Shown here piece after piece: positions 50,795-63,052 of a stretch of 64,000 nt of DNA. The first letter of the stretch is position 1, and the number at the start of each line of letters is the position of its first letter. Both the position numbers and the translations under genes were made by a program. Source of the DNA: Platerodrilus igneus (lineage: Eukaryota > Arthropoda > Insecta > Coleoptera > Lycidae); contig JARFIW010001088.1 in NCBI GenBank assembly GCA_036346225.1, positions 2,418,001 through 2,482,000 of the forward strand, read 5' to 3'. The notes beneath the pieces are model-generated. The model saw nothing but the letters and a program-made list of their open reading frames with translations. It did no database searches and was not told the DNA's origin.

Positions 50795-51660
50795 CACTGG
50801 CGACCAAAAAAATTGAGGTCAATGTATAATTATGATTTATTTGCAAAATTTTCTGTTTTAAGCACATACTGGCCAATTGTAAACGATTATGCTGCACTTT
50901 GTAGGTAAACTAAAAATACATTGATGAAATGCAAAGCATTTGTTTTTGTTTTAAAGATTTATTGTGCCAGAGCAACAAATTTAAATGTAATTCAACATAG
51001 GATCAATATGGGACTAAAAAATGAAAAATATAATCACTAATAACATGTATTCCCTCCTCTTGCATTAAAGACTGATGAAGTTTGATGACGCAGTCTTGAA
51101 TTAAGTTAAGGATTACATTCTTGCAGTAGTAACTACCTCAGTTCCTAAGCCGTTGTTGGTGCTTGTGTTTGCCTACGAATACGATGCCCAGGCATGTTCA
51201 GTGGGATTCAAGCCCGGACTGAGGACTCGGCCAATCAAAACGTGTTATTCTCACCCCATTCAGACATTCCTCAACAACTCTAGCTAGGTGAGGCTTAGTT
51301 TATTGTGCATAAAAATACCACACTCGCCCATTGTGAACATGAAAGGTACAACATGATCTTCAAACACCTCCGTAATGTACCTGTGAGCATTCAGGGAACC
51401 ATTCTGTATGAAAACCAACTGTGTGTGTGTGCTTGTGAACTGATTCCTGCCCAAACCCAAACCCATCGCCAAATGGAAGTCGTCGTCAATACAAGCTTGA
51501 GTGTATCTTTCTTCGGTTTCTCCATACTCACCAACGTCCGGCTGACAGAGAAAAACGCGACTCGTCTGAAAATACTAGCTTGTTGCATCCCTCACTAATC
51601 AATACGTGATTCTGAGCAAAAATTAATGCTGCAACGTGATACCATGGCATATCACTAAAT
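50795..51660 (-). mobile_element. Tc1-like DNA transposon relic
   Basis: The lower end begins CACTGGCGACCAAAAAAATT directly after a TA dinucleotide (50793-50794), like a Tc1 terminal repeat with its TA target. The minus strand above it codes for broken Tc1-like transposase. The other terminal repeat was not found, so this end is lost or unrecognised. Confidence 0.65.
51040..51660 (-). pseudogene. Tc1-like transposase, degenerate
   Basis: Fragments in several frames include RRVAFFSVS and WRWVWVWAGISS (51391-51588), then QNGSLNAHRYITEVFEDHVV (51284-51472). In another frame follow KPHLARVVEECLNG and a remnant of the SPDLNPIEH block. The order matches the DDE core of Tc1-like transposases. The conserved aspartate before the second block and the final acidic residue are not intact. 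It cannot be functional. Confidence 0.68.
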
Positions 51661-53079
51661 AATAGGATTTTAGTTTACAAAGTACTCAAACAGAATTGTT
51701 AAATAGTTTACACATTTACTAATTTATTATCTTAGTTATGATTTGTCAGATCTGACATACCACTTACATATTTAATTTCAAATTTTTTCATAAAATAAAT
51801 AAAATTTAAAACGTATAATAGGAATCGATTTGTTCTTCTATTTTCATGCTAGACAAAGTCGTTCCAAATCATCACACAAATAAATCCTTTTAAGAAAACT
51901 TCTTTAGTCTGACCTCGCACAAATGAGAAGGACAAACAAAAGAGAGCTCAAATTAGAACAAACTAATTGTTACAAATTTTGAACGGAAATCAATTAAGTT
52001 ACTTTTCATTCAACAAAATGCCTGAGTCTAAAAAATTGAAATTTTTGTTACGATTTCTCTTTTACGAAAAATTCTATGAAATAAAATTGCAATACTTTTG
52101 TATCTAATTGAATCAACGGGTGTATTTGCGCCTCAAGCCTTAAGGGAAGTTGTTTAATATAAAACCAGTTTTCATAAATTCTTTAACAAATTTGCAACAG
52201 AATAAATCACTCACCCGTAACAGCGAGTTATGGATAATCATCCAGATGGAACTAATCTGCCGTGTTACAGGATTCTAGCTTGGAACCGTAAGGTTTATTA
52301 ACATCACTCGTACCTCAAAGTGATGACGTGGTATTAAAAGGTGGCCATCGCTTTCCTTAAAGTTTCTTCTAACAATCATAATGCTTCAAACATATTTGAA
52401 GGGATAACCTATGTTATATTTTTCTGAATGAATTTTTTGTGCTAAAGAGAACACATTTAAATCACTGGACGAATTTTTAAACTAAATTTTACCATTAACC
52501 ACTCAACTACATACATCTCGGAGCACAGGATAGGAGTGACACAACTGTTGGAGCTGTATATAACAACAATTTGTCCTGGGAAATCCCATCTACACGGAAC
52601 TATGGAAAAGAAGACATTTGTTTAACAAAACAGACAGACCACCACTGGCGTTATAAAATAATCTGGAAACCTTGAAATATTTGAGAATAATAAAGTTTTA
52701 TCTATAATAGCTAATGTTAAATAGCTATTTTAAGTAACTACATTTCATAACAAGATTTTGGACTAGTGCTATGCACCTGAAGTATATAGTGTATTATTAC
52801 AGTAAAATATGGAACTTAACCTTGTAATCAAATTAATAGGAAATAACTGATTATTTATTATTTCCCATCTGGAACTAAAATTTCCTATAAATATGAAAAT
52901 TTATTTAGGTTTGAAAATAAATAATTCGGTGAATATTTTTTTCGTATTAAAAATTGTTACAGTCTGCTGGATTAGGAAGTAAACTCTTTTTTGTTCTAAA
53001 TTTTTGCATTTAATTCAATGCTTGATCACATGTATAAGTAAAATAGTATATATAAGCTGATTATACATTTCTTTTTCAG
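51661..53079. other. Remainder of the 5.8-kb intron, nothing recognised
   Basis: AT-rich non-coding DNA ending in the polypyrimidine tract and acceptor of SMYD4 exon h. Confidence 0.4.
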
Positions 53080-53205
53080 TTGAAAAGACAAGAGAAATGA
53101 AATACCTCAATGAATGTGTTGAAGTATGTAAAAGAATCTATGCAAGCTCACACAAAGTTTTCAATATGATTTTCTGGCAATTATTGAAATGTTTTGTTAT
53201 GGAAG
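53080..53205 (+). CDS. Smyd4: SMYD4-like exon h (C-terminal helical region)
   Basis: The acceptor TTCTTTTTCAG and a one-base carry give F-EKTREMKYLNECVEVCKR, then SSHKVFNMIFWQLLKCFVME. This is a TPR-like helix pair at the position of the C-terminal domain of SMYD4. The proposed donor is GAAG/GTAATG. The 57 nt up to 53262 have no stop, so read-through is formally possible. The size matches the other small introns and the reading GNLSEAVRMG after removal is helix-like. Confidence 0.7.
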
Positions 53206-53262
53206 GTAATGGTTTATTTTTAAAAATAGTTTTTGATTATATTGCAAATAAAAATGTTTTAG

Positions 53263-53462
53263 GAAATTTGTCTGAAGCCGTAAGAATGGGAATGCGTCTT
53301 CGTGAGTTTGCTCACAGGCGAGTTATTTACAGTACAGCATTTGAATGTGGAATTCAAGTTTACCTAGTGTGTAAATTTATTTTGGAACATTTTAATCATG
53401 CCGCTGCATACACCATGGATATTCAAGAATTGGGGTATGAGATTTTCACTTACTATTTTTAA
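53263..53462 (+). CDS. Smyd4: SMYD4-like exon i (C-terminal region, last placed exon)
   Basis: The acceptor TGTTTTAG rejoins a glycine codon and reads NLSEAVRMGMRLREF, then ECGIQVYLVCKFI and a last helix ending ELGYEIFTYYF before TAA at 53460-53462. Compared with vertebrate SMYD4 this would be about 50-60 residues short. A GTATGA donor at 53435 could instead lead to a further exon beyond the sequence examined. Continuing similarity of ELGYEIF to the family argues mildly for read-through to this stop. Confidence 0.6.
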
Positions 53463-54640
53463 AAAATACTTTGCATTTGCCAAGAGTTTTATATTTATGT
53501 AAATTCTAGTAAAAAATGTTTGATTTTGATACATCTATAAAATTCGTTAAGTTTGAGTAGTGTGTAAAAAATTGCATGTTAGAAATACTACCATGAAAGC
53601 TGTTTCATCTTAAAACAGTGGAATAGAGTTTGTGCAGTCTTCAAAGGAAAATAACTGTAGTAGCAAATATCTTTGGTAATGGAAATTTATGAAACGACAC
53701 TAGGAGTTAATTGAAAAATTAAGTGTTATTATAATAATCTATTTGTATTAATAATTTTCTAATAATGGATAATAATTGGATAATGATAATAACAGTGAAT
53801 ATTAACAGGTAACACTAGATGAAATGATTAATATTGCATAGTAAATAAGTTGTATTGTGATACATGATTGTCAAAAAAATTCGCGCTGACCATCCATAAA
53901 ATCAAAACTTAACACTTAAATTAAACACTTTAACTAATAATAAAACGAAAATGTGTAAAATTAAAGTGCTTTACTTTTTGTAATGTTCCCCTTTACAATC
54001 AATGTATTTTTTCAAGTGAATAAACTAATCATCTAAGCATTTTTCTCGTTTGGAAGATGTTACCCTAAAATTCTATTTTAAATGCTTGTATAGCAACTGG
54101 TGTTAAAATTTATTAAGTTTACGTTTAATTTTTGAAAATGTTATGCGGTCATTGAGACTTGTCAGAAGTGTAAGGATGTTACACCGTTTCGTGTTGCTTT
54201 TTTACCTCACAGAGAATGCTGCAGCAAATACTATTCTGCATTTACAGTTCTACAATGTTTTAATGTGATGGTCTCCAAATTATAGTCAACAGTCTGCCAC
54301 AGTTTATTTTGATCACATTGTACAATGTTTGTAAATCATACAAAATAATAATTAATAGTTTTATTTATTGACTAATTAAGAAATATCATAACTGACATGC
54401 ATAATGAAATTGATCATTTTAACTGTAATTAATGATATTAGGTTTATTCGAGAAAGTTCAAGTAAGTGACCTACTGTTACGTGTGAATTTGATGCTAATG
54501 AGCTTTTGAAATTTACATTCCACAGAGACGTAACAGAAAAGAACACCACTAGCTTTCAGAGGCGAAGGGCGGATCTTATGAAACCAAATGAAATATCTTT
54601 TAAGGGGAGGATAAACTTTAAATACTAAGTAAGTAGAAAC
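53463..54640. other. Downstream of last SMYD4 exon, nothing recognised
   Basis: AT-rich, presumably 3' untranslated region or intron. AATAAA-like hexamers are frequent and cannot be assigned. Confidence 0.4.
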
Positions 54641-54960
54641 AAAATGGAATAACTTTAAATTTATCTTAGACATGGCGGGCAGAGATATTCTGGGGTATAT
54701 ACACACAAAGAAAATAAGAAACCATGGATAACAAATTATATCCTGAATTTAGTAGAAGAAAGACCAAAATACAAAAACAGACCAGACAAAGCAGGAAAAC
54801 AGAGATACAAAGCCATAAAAATGGGAATTTATTCGCAAATGCAGAAAAGCTAAAGAATGGTGGATTAATAAAAAATGTAAAGAGGTACAAACTAACATGG
54901 AAATAGGAAAGACAGACACAGCATACAAACTAATAGTTCATTTCAAATTCAACCAACTTT
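54640..54960 (+). mobile_element. RTE LINE internal fragment
   Basis: The plus strand from about 54670 (GGCGGGCAGAGATATTCTGG) to 54950 matches the part of RTE between endonuclease and reverse transcriptase, including the region encoding KPWIT ... EERRKYKN-like sequence seen at 32565-32777. Frames are broken. Both ends are truncated. Confidence 0.55.
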
Positions 54961-55644
54961 TATCATCTGTTAATTCCATCTCCCTCTATTGTTATGCTAC
55001 AAACAATCTATCTTGTTGTATATTGACCCTACCAATTTCAAACGGTCAACCTCATTGGTAGAAAATATAATTTTTATGAGCTTGTTTACGCGGTTACTCT
55101 ATAATCCTTGAAATGAATTACTACTTGGTCTGTTGGTCCCTCTCAGAACTTGTAACCGTTGGAGCTCGTTTATTGTAAACATATTTCTATAATTAATACC
55201 TAGAAAATATCTCCCTCTTCAATTCTTATGCTTTGAAACCTTATGCCATGGTTAAAGTTTCTACTAAATAATGTTAAACTATACATTAGCAATATTTACA
55301 CACACTTAACTAATGCAACTAATATTTCAATTCCGCTAACATAACCTGAAAAGCTTTTTACATCAAACCTGATATAATTTACACTAACGTTAAGGATATT
55401 TTCCTTTTTAATAAGTATGCAAACTTAACCCGTTCTACTACCTATTCTATAAATATTTTGAAGATTCTTGGCGAATATTGGCAAAGTAAAAATGAAGTAA
55501 AATTAACTCTGAAACCTTGCTCTAACTTTGTTAATTCTTATCCTAGAACGTTTAAAAATATTTTAAATTTTACTAAGTATTTACATGCGGCTTATCCTAA
55601 ATTGTCAAATGACATAATCAATTCTTAACCTACAAATTACACAG

Positions 55645-55690
<46 letters not shown>

Positions 55691-57206
55691 CAACTTTGGT
55701 GTTTATTTTGCATTTCCAAATGTTCATTTCAGAATTTGTATCTAACTATATTTATCACTGCGCTAGAGATTTTTATTGAAATGGATTCTTTGCTTGGCAC
55801 AAGTAAATTCCGTGTTTGCTGCCGAAGAAACGAAAATGATTAGATATGGGGCATTTATATGTGGCTGAATTACAGTCAATGATAAACCTATATAAACAGC
55901 TCTTAGCTGAAATACTACCACCTAAAACTGCTGAAATTATATTTAAAATTAGTACCACAATGGGTAAGTTCAAATGTTTAGCTCTGGAAAGATTTTAATT
56001 TTTATTGTGTAGGTGTTTCAAACTCAACTTTATTGAATCCTAAAAGAATATAGGAAAACGGGCACAATTACTCTTTTCTCCCTTTCATTCTTTTATACTG
56101 GGTTTTTAACAATAAAATTTACAAATATTTTTTGGTGAGTAATTTTGGTTTGTGTTTGACAATCCATTTGTTTATAGATTTATGTACCAATTTAATGAAT
56201 CAGCGCTAACATATAGAAGGTGCATTTCATGAGATTATTTAATAGTCAATTTAGTTTGCTAACAGGTATATTTTGAAGCTACAAAACTTTTCCATTATAA
56301 CCTCACTTTTAGAAATTTGTATATTAATCTGATATTTGTGGACAAAGTTTGAAGTTTATTCAAATTTGCCACTAAATGGCATTCATTAATATTTTCTAGT
56401 TACTTTTTACAGTGTAAATCATGCTTTTCATTTGCTCCTTTTAGTTTAAAAACATACTTAGTATTATCACATCCAAAAAATCGTGTCGGGCTAGTATAAT
56501 TTCCTTACCTATATTTATTTACATCACAACTATAATTTTAAGGCGGCAGTTTTATAAGTCCACGATTTTATCCATGTTGAAACTCCTATACGTCATTAGT
56601 GGAGTTTTTCATAACCTATACATGTAGTATAATAATTTACACACTACCAGTATCTGACTCTACTCTCATCTCCTATAAGTTGGTATTTATGGGATACCTC
56701 CCTCTTTACCCTTGCATTGTCAGGTTTTTACCATGCATGCTTCTGACATACTTCCCTTAACATAACCATGTGGATACTTTTCATATTAACCTTTTCCCAG
56801 CAGACTACATGTTATTTCCCTTATTATTTTGTAAGATTTCTGGTTTTTATGCATTGTTGTTTTGTTAACATGTGCTAACCTAACCACCTGCAGTTTCTAT
56901 AATGTGTATCATGACAAGGCGTTTCCACGTCCTAGTAAGGTTGTTGCATTGTTCGTAATATACTTCTCATGGGTAAAATGTTTCTTTGAATCTATGGACT
57001 TTATGAAAATATTACTGGTTTGAAATTTCAATGCTTCCTATACTTAACTACTCTAAATTTCATAATACACCTGGTGCTCCCTATTAATAATATTCATTCT
57101 ACCTCTCCTAAACTAATAAAGCTGGAGCTTACAAATAGCCACTGCATGTTTTACAATATACGAAATTTTGCCACTATGGGTGTCTAGATTCTCTGTAAAG
57201 AAATCA
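54961..57206. other. Non-coding AT-rich stretch with one (TA)n tract
   Basis: Nothing coding recognised. A (TA)n tract of about 42 bp lies at 55648-55689. Confidence 0.4.
55648..55689. repeat. (TA)n microsatellite
   Basis: Uninterrupted TA run. Unlike the tracts at 38-43 kb it has no Penelope element next to it. Confidence 0.9.
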
Positions 57207-59584
57207 TAGGGTGTCTACCCATATGGAAAACCTGGAAAAGTCTGGTAAGTTTATTTGGATGGGAAGTCAGGGAAATTTGCATTTCTGTGGTGAATGTCTG
57301 GAAAATTTTCTAAAGTAAAGAAAATCAATTTAAAAATTTTTTTTCTTTTTTCGCTTAAAAAAAGAATGGCCTGCTAGAAGAAGGTAAGTTTTCTTTCCTT
57401 TCCTTAAACCAGTTCTCCATACCACCTTATTCACTGCTTAGCTGAACAAGAGGTGCACACATTCCAATCTTACCAAAACCAGAATTGTTCTTCCCCTTCC
57501 TAGTTCTGGCAACAACAAACAAAGTTATACAGAAGGATCAAAGTCAGAGTTTGGAAAAAAAAATACGAATGCAGTGTTAACACGATATTTAACATAAATT
57601 TTCTTTCGGCATTATGCAATATCCTTACTGAATGCTTTAAAAAGTTCTGTTCCATCATCAGATATGAAGAAAATACTCCAATTATGAATGGATGGGCCGA
57701 ATGTTAATCATAGATTACATTCATTGCTACAAAATGATCTAAAAGAAAATGCTGACTTTAAATCTCTTTTGGATATTGAATCCTGTGGCCTTCACATTTT
57801 CCATGGTGCTTTTAAAACAGGACATCAAAGTACATCCTGGGATCTAAATAAATTTCCCTATGCTGTCTTTAATTTGTTTAAAGATTCACCACCTAGACAT
57901 GCTGATTTTGTCTGCTTTACAAACACTAATGTTTTTCCACTGAAATTGTTCCGTTCAGTAGCTAGAGGGTTCAGCTGTTGTACAAAAGGCTTTAAACGTT
58001 TTGCCCCACTTGAGAGTTTTCATTCAAGAGACTGAAGTTAAAAATGATGAACCAGGTACAAAGACTTGTGGTACAGTGAAATCAGGATTAAAATGCAGTG
58101 AGCTTTTAGAAACAAAATTAGGATTCTTTATTTCAGTGGTTGTTTAATGAGATTCTAGGCTGGTAAGCCAATGGCGCCCTTGCTGTATGAAGAGTATTTG
58201 ATACTGCATGGCTTAATGAAGAGACTTATTAAAAATTGTGTTTTAGAGAAGTATAGTACTGCAATGAAGTTAATGAAAGTTGATCTCACCCGAAAGTGTA
58301 ATCCTTTACCAATTATTGATGTGAACAATGGTTTTACAGCAAGGCGCAGCGTTAATGAAAGTAAAGCATCAGATACTGTAAAGTCAAATTTAACGGAAGA
58401 GTGTGTTTCATTTTACAGAAAATGGCTCTAAAATTAATAGAAAGAAATCCATTACGTTTTAAACTGGTTACGGGCATAAGCTGCTTGTCTCCAAATGTTA
58501 TATCTGCTTCAAGTTCATTCTGCGTTCATAAGATAGAAAAAGCTTTGGATAGTGTTGTGGATTGCAAACAAAGACAGCTGTCATTGCTGATAAAGTGAAA
58601 TTAAAACTTTGTAAATTTATTGCATGTTCTCATATTAAAAGGAAATATGAGAATTCAAACATGAGAGCGAAAGATAAGATGTTTTCTATTCTTCATTGAT
58701 GGATAAAAACACAAACTATCAAAACTTATTCATGTTTGTAAAAAAATATTCGCATTATGTCATATGGAAATGCAGCTGTTGAGAGTGGTTTCAGCATTAA
58801 TAAAGCTATGTTGATTGAGAACATCCAAGAAAAGTTGGTAATTGCATTGAGAACTGTTTATGATGCTGTTAGTAGTTTTGGAAGTTTATTTAAAGTAGTT
58901 GTTTCAAAACATGATACTTGCAGCCAGAAATGCTCACTGTTACTATCATGAACTAAAACTGAAAAGCGTATTGAGAAAGAGTCTGAATCTAAAAATAAGA
59001 GGACTGCAGAAGAAACAAAAGAACTTCGAGCAAAGAAAATGAAAATCCAACAAGAAGCGGAGGAGGAAATAGCTAAACTTGATGACTTGATAAAAGATCT
59101 GAAAATTAATTTTTTCATTGCAATTTTAAAATATCCCGATATTCTTTTTGTTTATGTAGTGTAATTATTAGATTCTTAAAGAACTACTGCAAAACAAAAA
59201 TATTAATTTTTTGTAAAGATTATTTCATTAAATCAAATTTACCATTTTTTCAGTCCATTATTGAATTGAAATTTTAACTGTTGCTTTTGTGATTTGTTTT
59301 TTTTTTCCGATAAAGAAAAGCTTTTTTTAAATACTCTGCATTCTTTAACTTTAATATTTTTTAACAAATATGTTATGGTTTAGGTTATAGTGTGCATGTG
59401 TAAGCCATATTATTTTGTTTAGGATCCGCTTTAAGTAATAGGTGCTGACTATTAGTTCTTGTGTGCATAAAATGTCTTTAGAGCGACACAACCAACCATT
59501 AAAAAATACCTGGAAATTTTTTTTTTGGGTATGGAAAATCTGGAAAGTTATGGAAGTTTGAATTTTTTTTCAGTAGACACCCTG
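57207..59584 (+). mobile_element. hAT-like DNA transposon with CAGGGTGTCTAC-type ends
   Basis: The right end reads GTAGACACCCTG (59573-59584) and the left end AGGGTGTCTAC (57208-57218), an inverted pair of at least 11 bp. Both subterminal regions are rich in GGAAAACCTGGAAA-like and CTGGAAA motifs. The interior is a broken transposase. CAGGG ends and an 8-bp duplication are usual for hAT elements; no target duplication survives here. Confidence 0.68.
57540..59118 (+). pseudogene. hAT-like transposase remnant with C-terminal coiled coil
   Basis: Coding traces start near 57570. The conserved block MDGPNVN begins at 57688, followed by SCGLHIFHGAFKTGHQS and FNLFKDSPPRHADF. Later blocks are MAPLLYEEYLILHGLMKRLI (58171-58431), FKLVTGISCLSPN (58401-58598) and GNAAVESGFSINKAMLIENI (58757-58951), which resembles the hAT dimerisation motif. 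After a stop the frame continues with a charged coiled coil (AEETKELRAKKMKIQQEAEE) to about 59118. Stops before 57688 and at several joins inactivate it. I recognise the family as a widespread animal transposase type; assignment to hAT rests on the last motif and the termini. Confidence 0.62.
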
Positions 59585-60411
59585 TTTTAGGGACTAAAAT
59601 AATGAGGAGATTTTATTTTGAATCTTGCTAAATAATTAAAAGAGCATCTGGATTCAAAAAACCCATGGCTTCTACAGATCACACCAGTGACGCTGATGAT
59701 AGCACAGGAGAGAAAAATGATACCAGTGCTAAATCAAAAATATAGAAGGAACAAAAGCATCCGATTTTTTTTTTATATAAGAAACATGTTTGTGGATCAT
59801 GTTGTAACCTTTGTTTTTTTACCTTTCTATAAATTAATGGGGTTAAGATTTTCTTGCTAAAATATAAATGGTCTGCATTCTTATCTTAGGGATTGCAGTG
59901 GGTTCTTGAAATTAAAAATTTACTTTTTGGCTAATATATTACTGAGGACGGCTTTTAATTAGGATGACATAGAGCCAGACTGTGTTGCCAAAAAGAATTA
60001 TTAATGCTCGCGGACTAGTCTCGGGGTCTATCCCTGCGGAGGCATGAGATGGGGGGTCTTTTCTATTACTCAACCTGTCTTTGTACAATTTAGGGCGCCA
60101 CTACGTCAGTTACATAAACAAAAAAAATCTTCTTAAGGAAAGACGCAGATATACCTTAAGGGAATTTACTTATGCCTGAAGATAGATATTCAAAAACATA
60201 ACTGTATTTCTTTTACACTTAATCATTGCAACCAGAATTGGATAAATCACTGTTTCTCTAGTTAGATTTCCAGAAATAAAACTATTACAATAGTTTGCAG
60301 ATATGTAATAAAATTATTGGCTGTTCTTTTATATACAAAAAGATAAAGACAAAATCATAAATATAATTGCATGAAGTGGAACATTCTTAGCAATGTTAAA
60401 TCGACAAATTA
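59585..60411. other. Non-coding stretch, nothing recognised
   Basis: AT-rich with a brief GC-richer patch at 60008-60055. No coding similarity. Confidence 0.4.
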
Positions 60412-60546
60412 GCAGTTGTTAGTGGGTGAAGCCCATCATAAAAAAATATCTCGTTACATTAAGCGAATGCTTCAAACCTAGCTATTGTTAATGGGAGAAG
60501 CCCATCATAAAAATATCCCATTACATTAAGCGGATGCTTCAAGCAA
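60412..60546. repeat. Two-copy tandem repeat, 69-bp unit
   Basis: Copies start at 60412 and 60481. Both contain GAAGCCCATCATAAAA and ATTACATTAAGCG-type sequence ending GATGCTTCAA or a close variant. Confidence 0.85.
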
Positions 60547-60931
60547 AGATCTTTGTTTTCGGCTCACAAGGTTTGTTATAGATCAAACTTGAATTTTTAT
60601 AACATCTGAGTAGCTTTTCAATAAAAGTCAAGGATTAGCTTATCATAAAATTTGTTTGCAGAACATACGTTTGACTTGTTTAAGTAAACATGTAACTCCA
60701 GATGTTTATCTGGCAGATGTTAAACCAAGATGTGCCCTAATCGATTATTTAAATTTAACAAGTAATACAAAAAAATTTAGCCAGATCATCTGACATAGTC
60801 TAAATAAAGTGATTTTATTTTTACTGGAAAACTTTCTAATTCTATATTCAAAAACACTAAAACTATTTTAAATCGTTAAGCAAATTATCTTATATGTACT
60901 AAATGAAGCATAATTTATGTTAATAAGAAAG

Positions 60932-61419
60932 TACTCCCTGTATGTTTATTGTGGTTTGTTTAGTATTCTTCTTAATCTTCTTTGGGAATGAAACCACTCA
61001 TAGTTTTTAAAATCTATTTTATTTACGTTTCGATCACACACTTCTTTAATAACCATCCTCTCAATTGTATAAATAGAAACATGTTAAAAAATGTTTTCCA
61101 AATTATTGAATTTATATAAAATTCACCAATAAAAATTAATCAGCTGATTTCACGTTAAGCGTATTGGCTATCTAAAGAAAGTCGATCCCAGGTCGCAACA
61201 CAAATTGAAGGCAATCATTCTTTTAAACTTTAAAATTTTTGCTTATTGTACTCAAACCAAATATTTCAATAAATCAAAGTCACCTTCAATTTATGTCATA
61301 AATGTCAAACTTGAAGTTTTTATTATTTTGACAACGATCCTAGGACATGGATCGAAACGTAAATAAAATAGATTTTAAAAACTATGAGTGGTTTCATTCC
61401 CAAAGAAGATTAAGAAGAA
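60932..61419. mobile_element. Inverted-dimer element with 12-bp target duplication
   Basis: 488 bp flanked by TTAATAAGAAAG at 60920-60931 and 61420-61431. Arms of about 85 bp are inverted: ATTCTTCTTAATCTTCTTTG ... TTTACGTTTCGATC (about 60964-61046) against GATCGAAACGTAAATAAAAT ... GAAGATTAAGAAGAA (about 61340-61419). The left arm has an additional 32-bp outer tail (TACTCCCTGTATGTTTATTG). The layout of two unequal copies head to head resembles the Penelope palindrome at 38487-41640. It carries no coding sequence. Confidence 0.7.
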
Positions 61420-61424
61420 TTAAT

Positions 61425-61541
61425 AAGAAAGCTTTTATATCTTTAGTATTTGAAAATATGCTACAAATTTTAAATCGTTTGACAAGAAAGCTTTTATATA
61501 TTTAATTGTCGGAAATGTATTGAAATTTTAAATCATTTAGG
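61425..61541. repeat. Two-copy tandem repeat, 59-bp unit
   Basis: Copies at 61425 and 61484 share AAGAAAGCTTTTATAT and TTTTAAATCRTTT. The first copy overlaps the right target duplication of the neighbouring element. Confidence 0.75.
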
Positions 61542-61662
61542 TAATTATTTATCTTCCAAGTCGACGACGTTTTACGATGAAATTGCTTCTTGCTCTTGGA
61601 TTGATGTTTGTTACAAAAAAAAAAGCGTATTCACCGTATGAAAGGTGTTTACAAAAACTTAC

Positions 61663-61769
61663 AACACCTGCGGATTGCAGCCATGTGCCAATGCCGCTAT
61701 TAACGGATGGGATGGCATCTCCAAAGCTTGACTGACTTCCATATACTACAAAACTATACAAATCAATTC
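61663..61769 (-). CDS. Candidate exon of an unidentified gene
   Basis: On the minus strand an acceptor GGATTTCAG precedes an open stretch reading IDLYSFVVYGSQSSFGDAIP, then SGIGTWLQSAGV, and a strong donor GTAAGT follows. The composition looks like real protein and the stretch is shorter than typical for this window's random frames. I do not recognise the family. It needs one base carried from the previous exon, so it does not join directly to the candidate at 63053-63160. Confidence 0.3.
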
Positions 61770-63052
61770 CTGAAATCCATTGTGTATTTTTTTAAAGGTG
61801 AAATTGCTTGCTAAAAATTCAAACAAATTAATGACGATAAAGGCGCCATATTGTCACGCTTACGAACCGTTCTATAAATCGCGTCCACTTCGCTGCTAGG
61901 TTTTAACAACAATCTTTTCTAATCACAGACCAGACAACATGCCTTTCTCAAGAATGGAATTTCTTTCAATTCAACATGGTGAGGAAACTTTCCTACCACG
62001 CTTATTAAACTAGTGTGTCTTATCTGACCACATGCTCGTACATGAATGATGTAAGTACATCTGGCAAGTGCCTAGAGCTTCACGCGCATAACGACACGGA
62101 TCGATAATCACGTCGACTAATATTATTACGCCTTGATCGTGGCATTCCACATAACATATATCGACTTTGAAATTGTCTATATGTAAAATGTTACATTCTT
62201 TGAATTGTTATTCCTACTGGTAAAACCATACACTTGATTTAATCCAAGTTATATAAACAATAACATAATGCCACTATTTTAGTGAGTAGATAAAATATAT
62301 TATCAAAAATTATTCACCAATTATATGCACAATCTAATTTCTCTTACAAATGTTTTTTACAATATTTACAGAATTTTAATGTTGCCACTTGAACAATAAA
62401 ATAAAAAACTTGCTGCAATGCAATCTGCATAAAAAAAAATTTATGTACTTTAGTATCGAATGAAGTCGTCAAATACCTTAAATTGAACTTGTTTTAATTG
62501 TTTCAGACTTGTACAAAATGAAGTCTAAACTAGTAATTAAATCAAGCAAGAAATTGAGGTTAATGAAATTTCTTGTGCTGCTTTAAAGAATTTTTACGGT
62601 GCAGTTTTAAATATTCAGAGCTAAAATTTTGCTATTATAAGAGGAATAAAATGTGTAATACCTATTTGTGTGTTTGGTATGTAGATAGTTGTTGTCACCT
62701 GATAAGTGAGTTGCTAGCGATGCTACCCAGAAGCCTCAACCAGAATTTACTATTACGGTTCCAAGAAGAACGACACCTGTAAAGATACAGCTTCAAAGAA
62801 ACATAATCTGGCAGCATGCATGCTCAATGGCTTTCCATAATTTACCTTTCCATCACCAAAACGCATTTTGTGGATTCCAGGCGAAATTTGTTGTTAAACT
62901 TTAGATTGTTTATGAACAATACTCTTCAGAAATTACGGCTGCACTGCACGGTGCGTTCAGAGTGGCAACAAATGGTGTTTGAGATGTCCCAAACTTAGCG
63001 GTTAGAATTCACCATGTGTGAATTCTATTAAAATAATATGTATTGTTGATAC
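61770..63052. other. Stretch between candidate exons, nothing recognised
   Basis: No coding similarity or repeat seen. Confidence 0.35.

Noticed and set aside
53206..53262. Reading through the 57 nt between exons h and i as coding sequence
   Set aside because: It is open and a multiple of three, but it has good splice sites, matches the small intron size, and encodes an unlikely insertion within a helix region. It remains possible.
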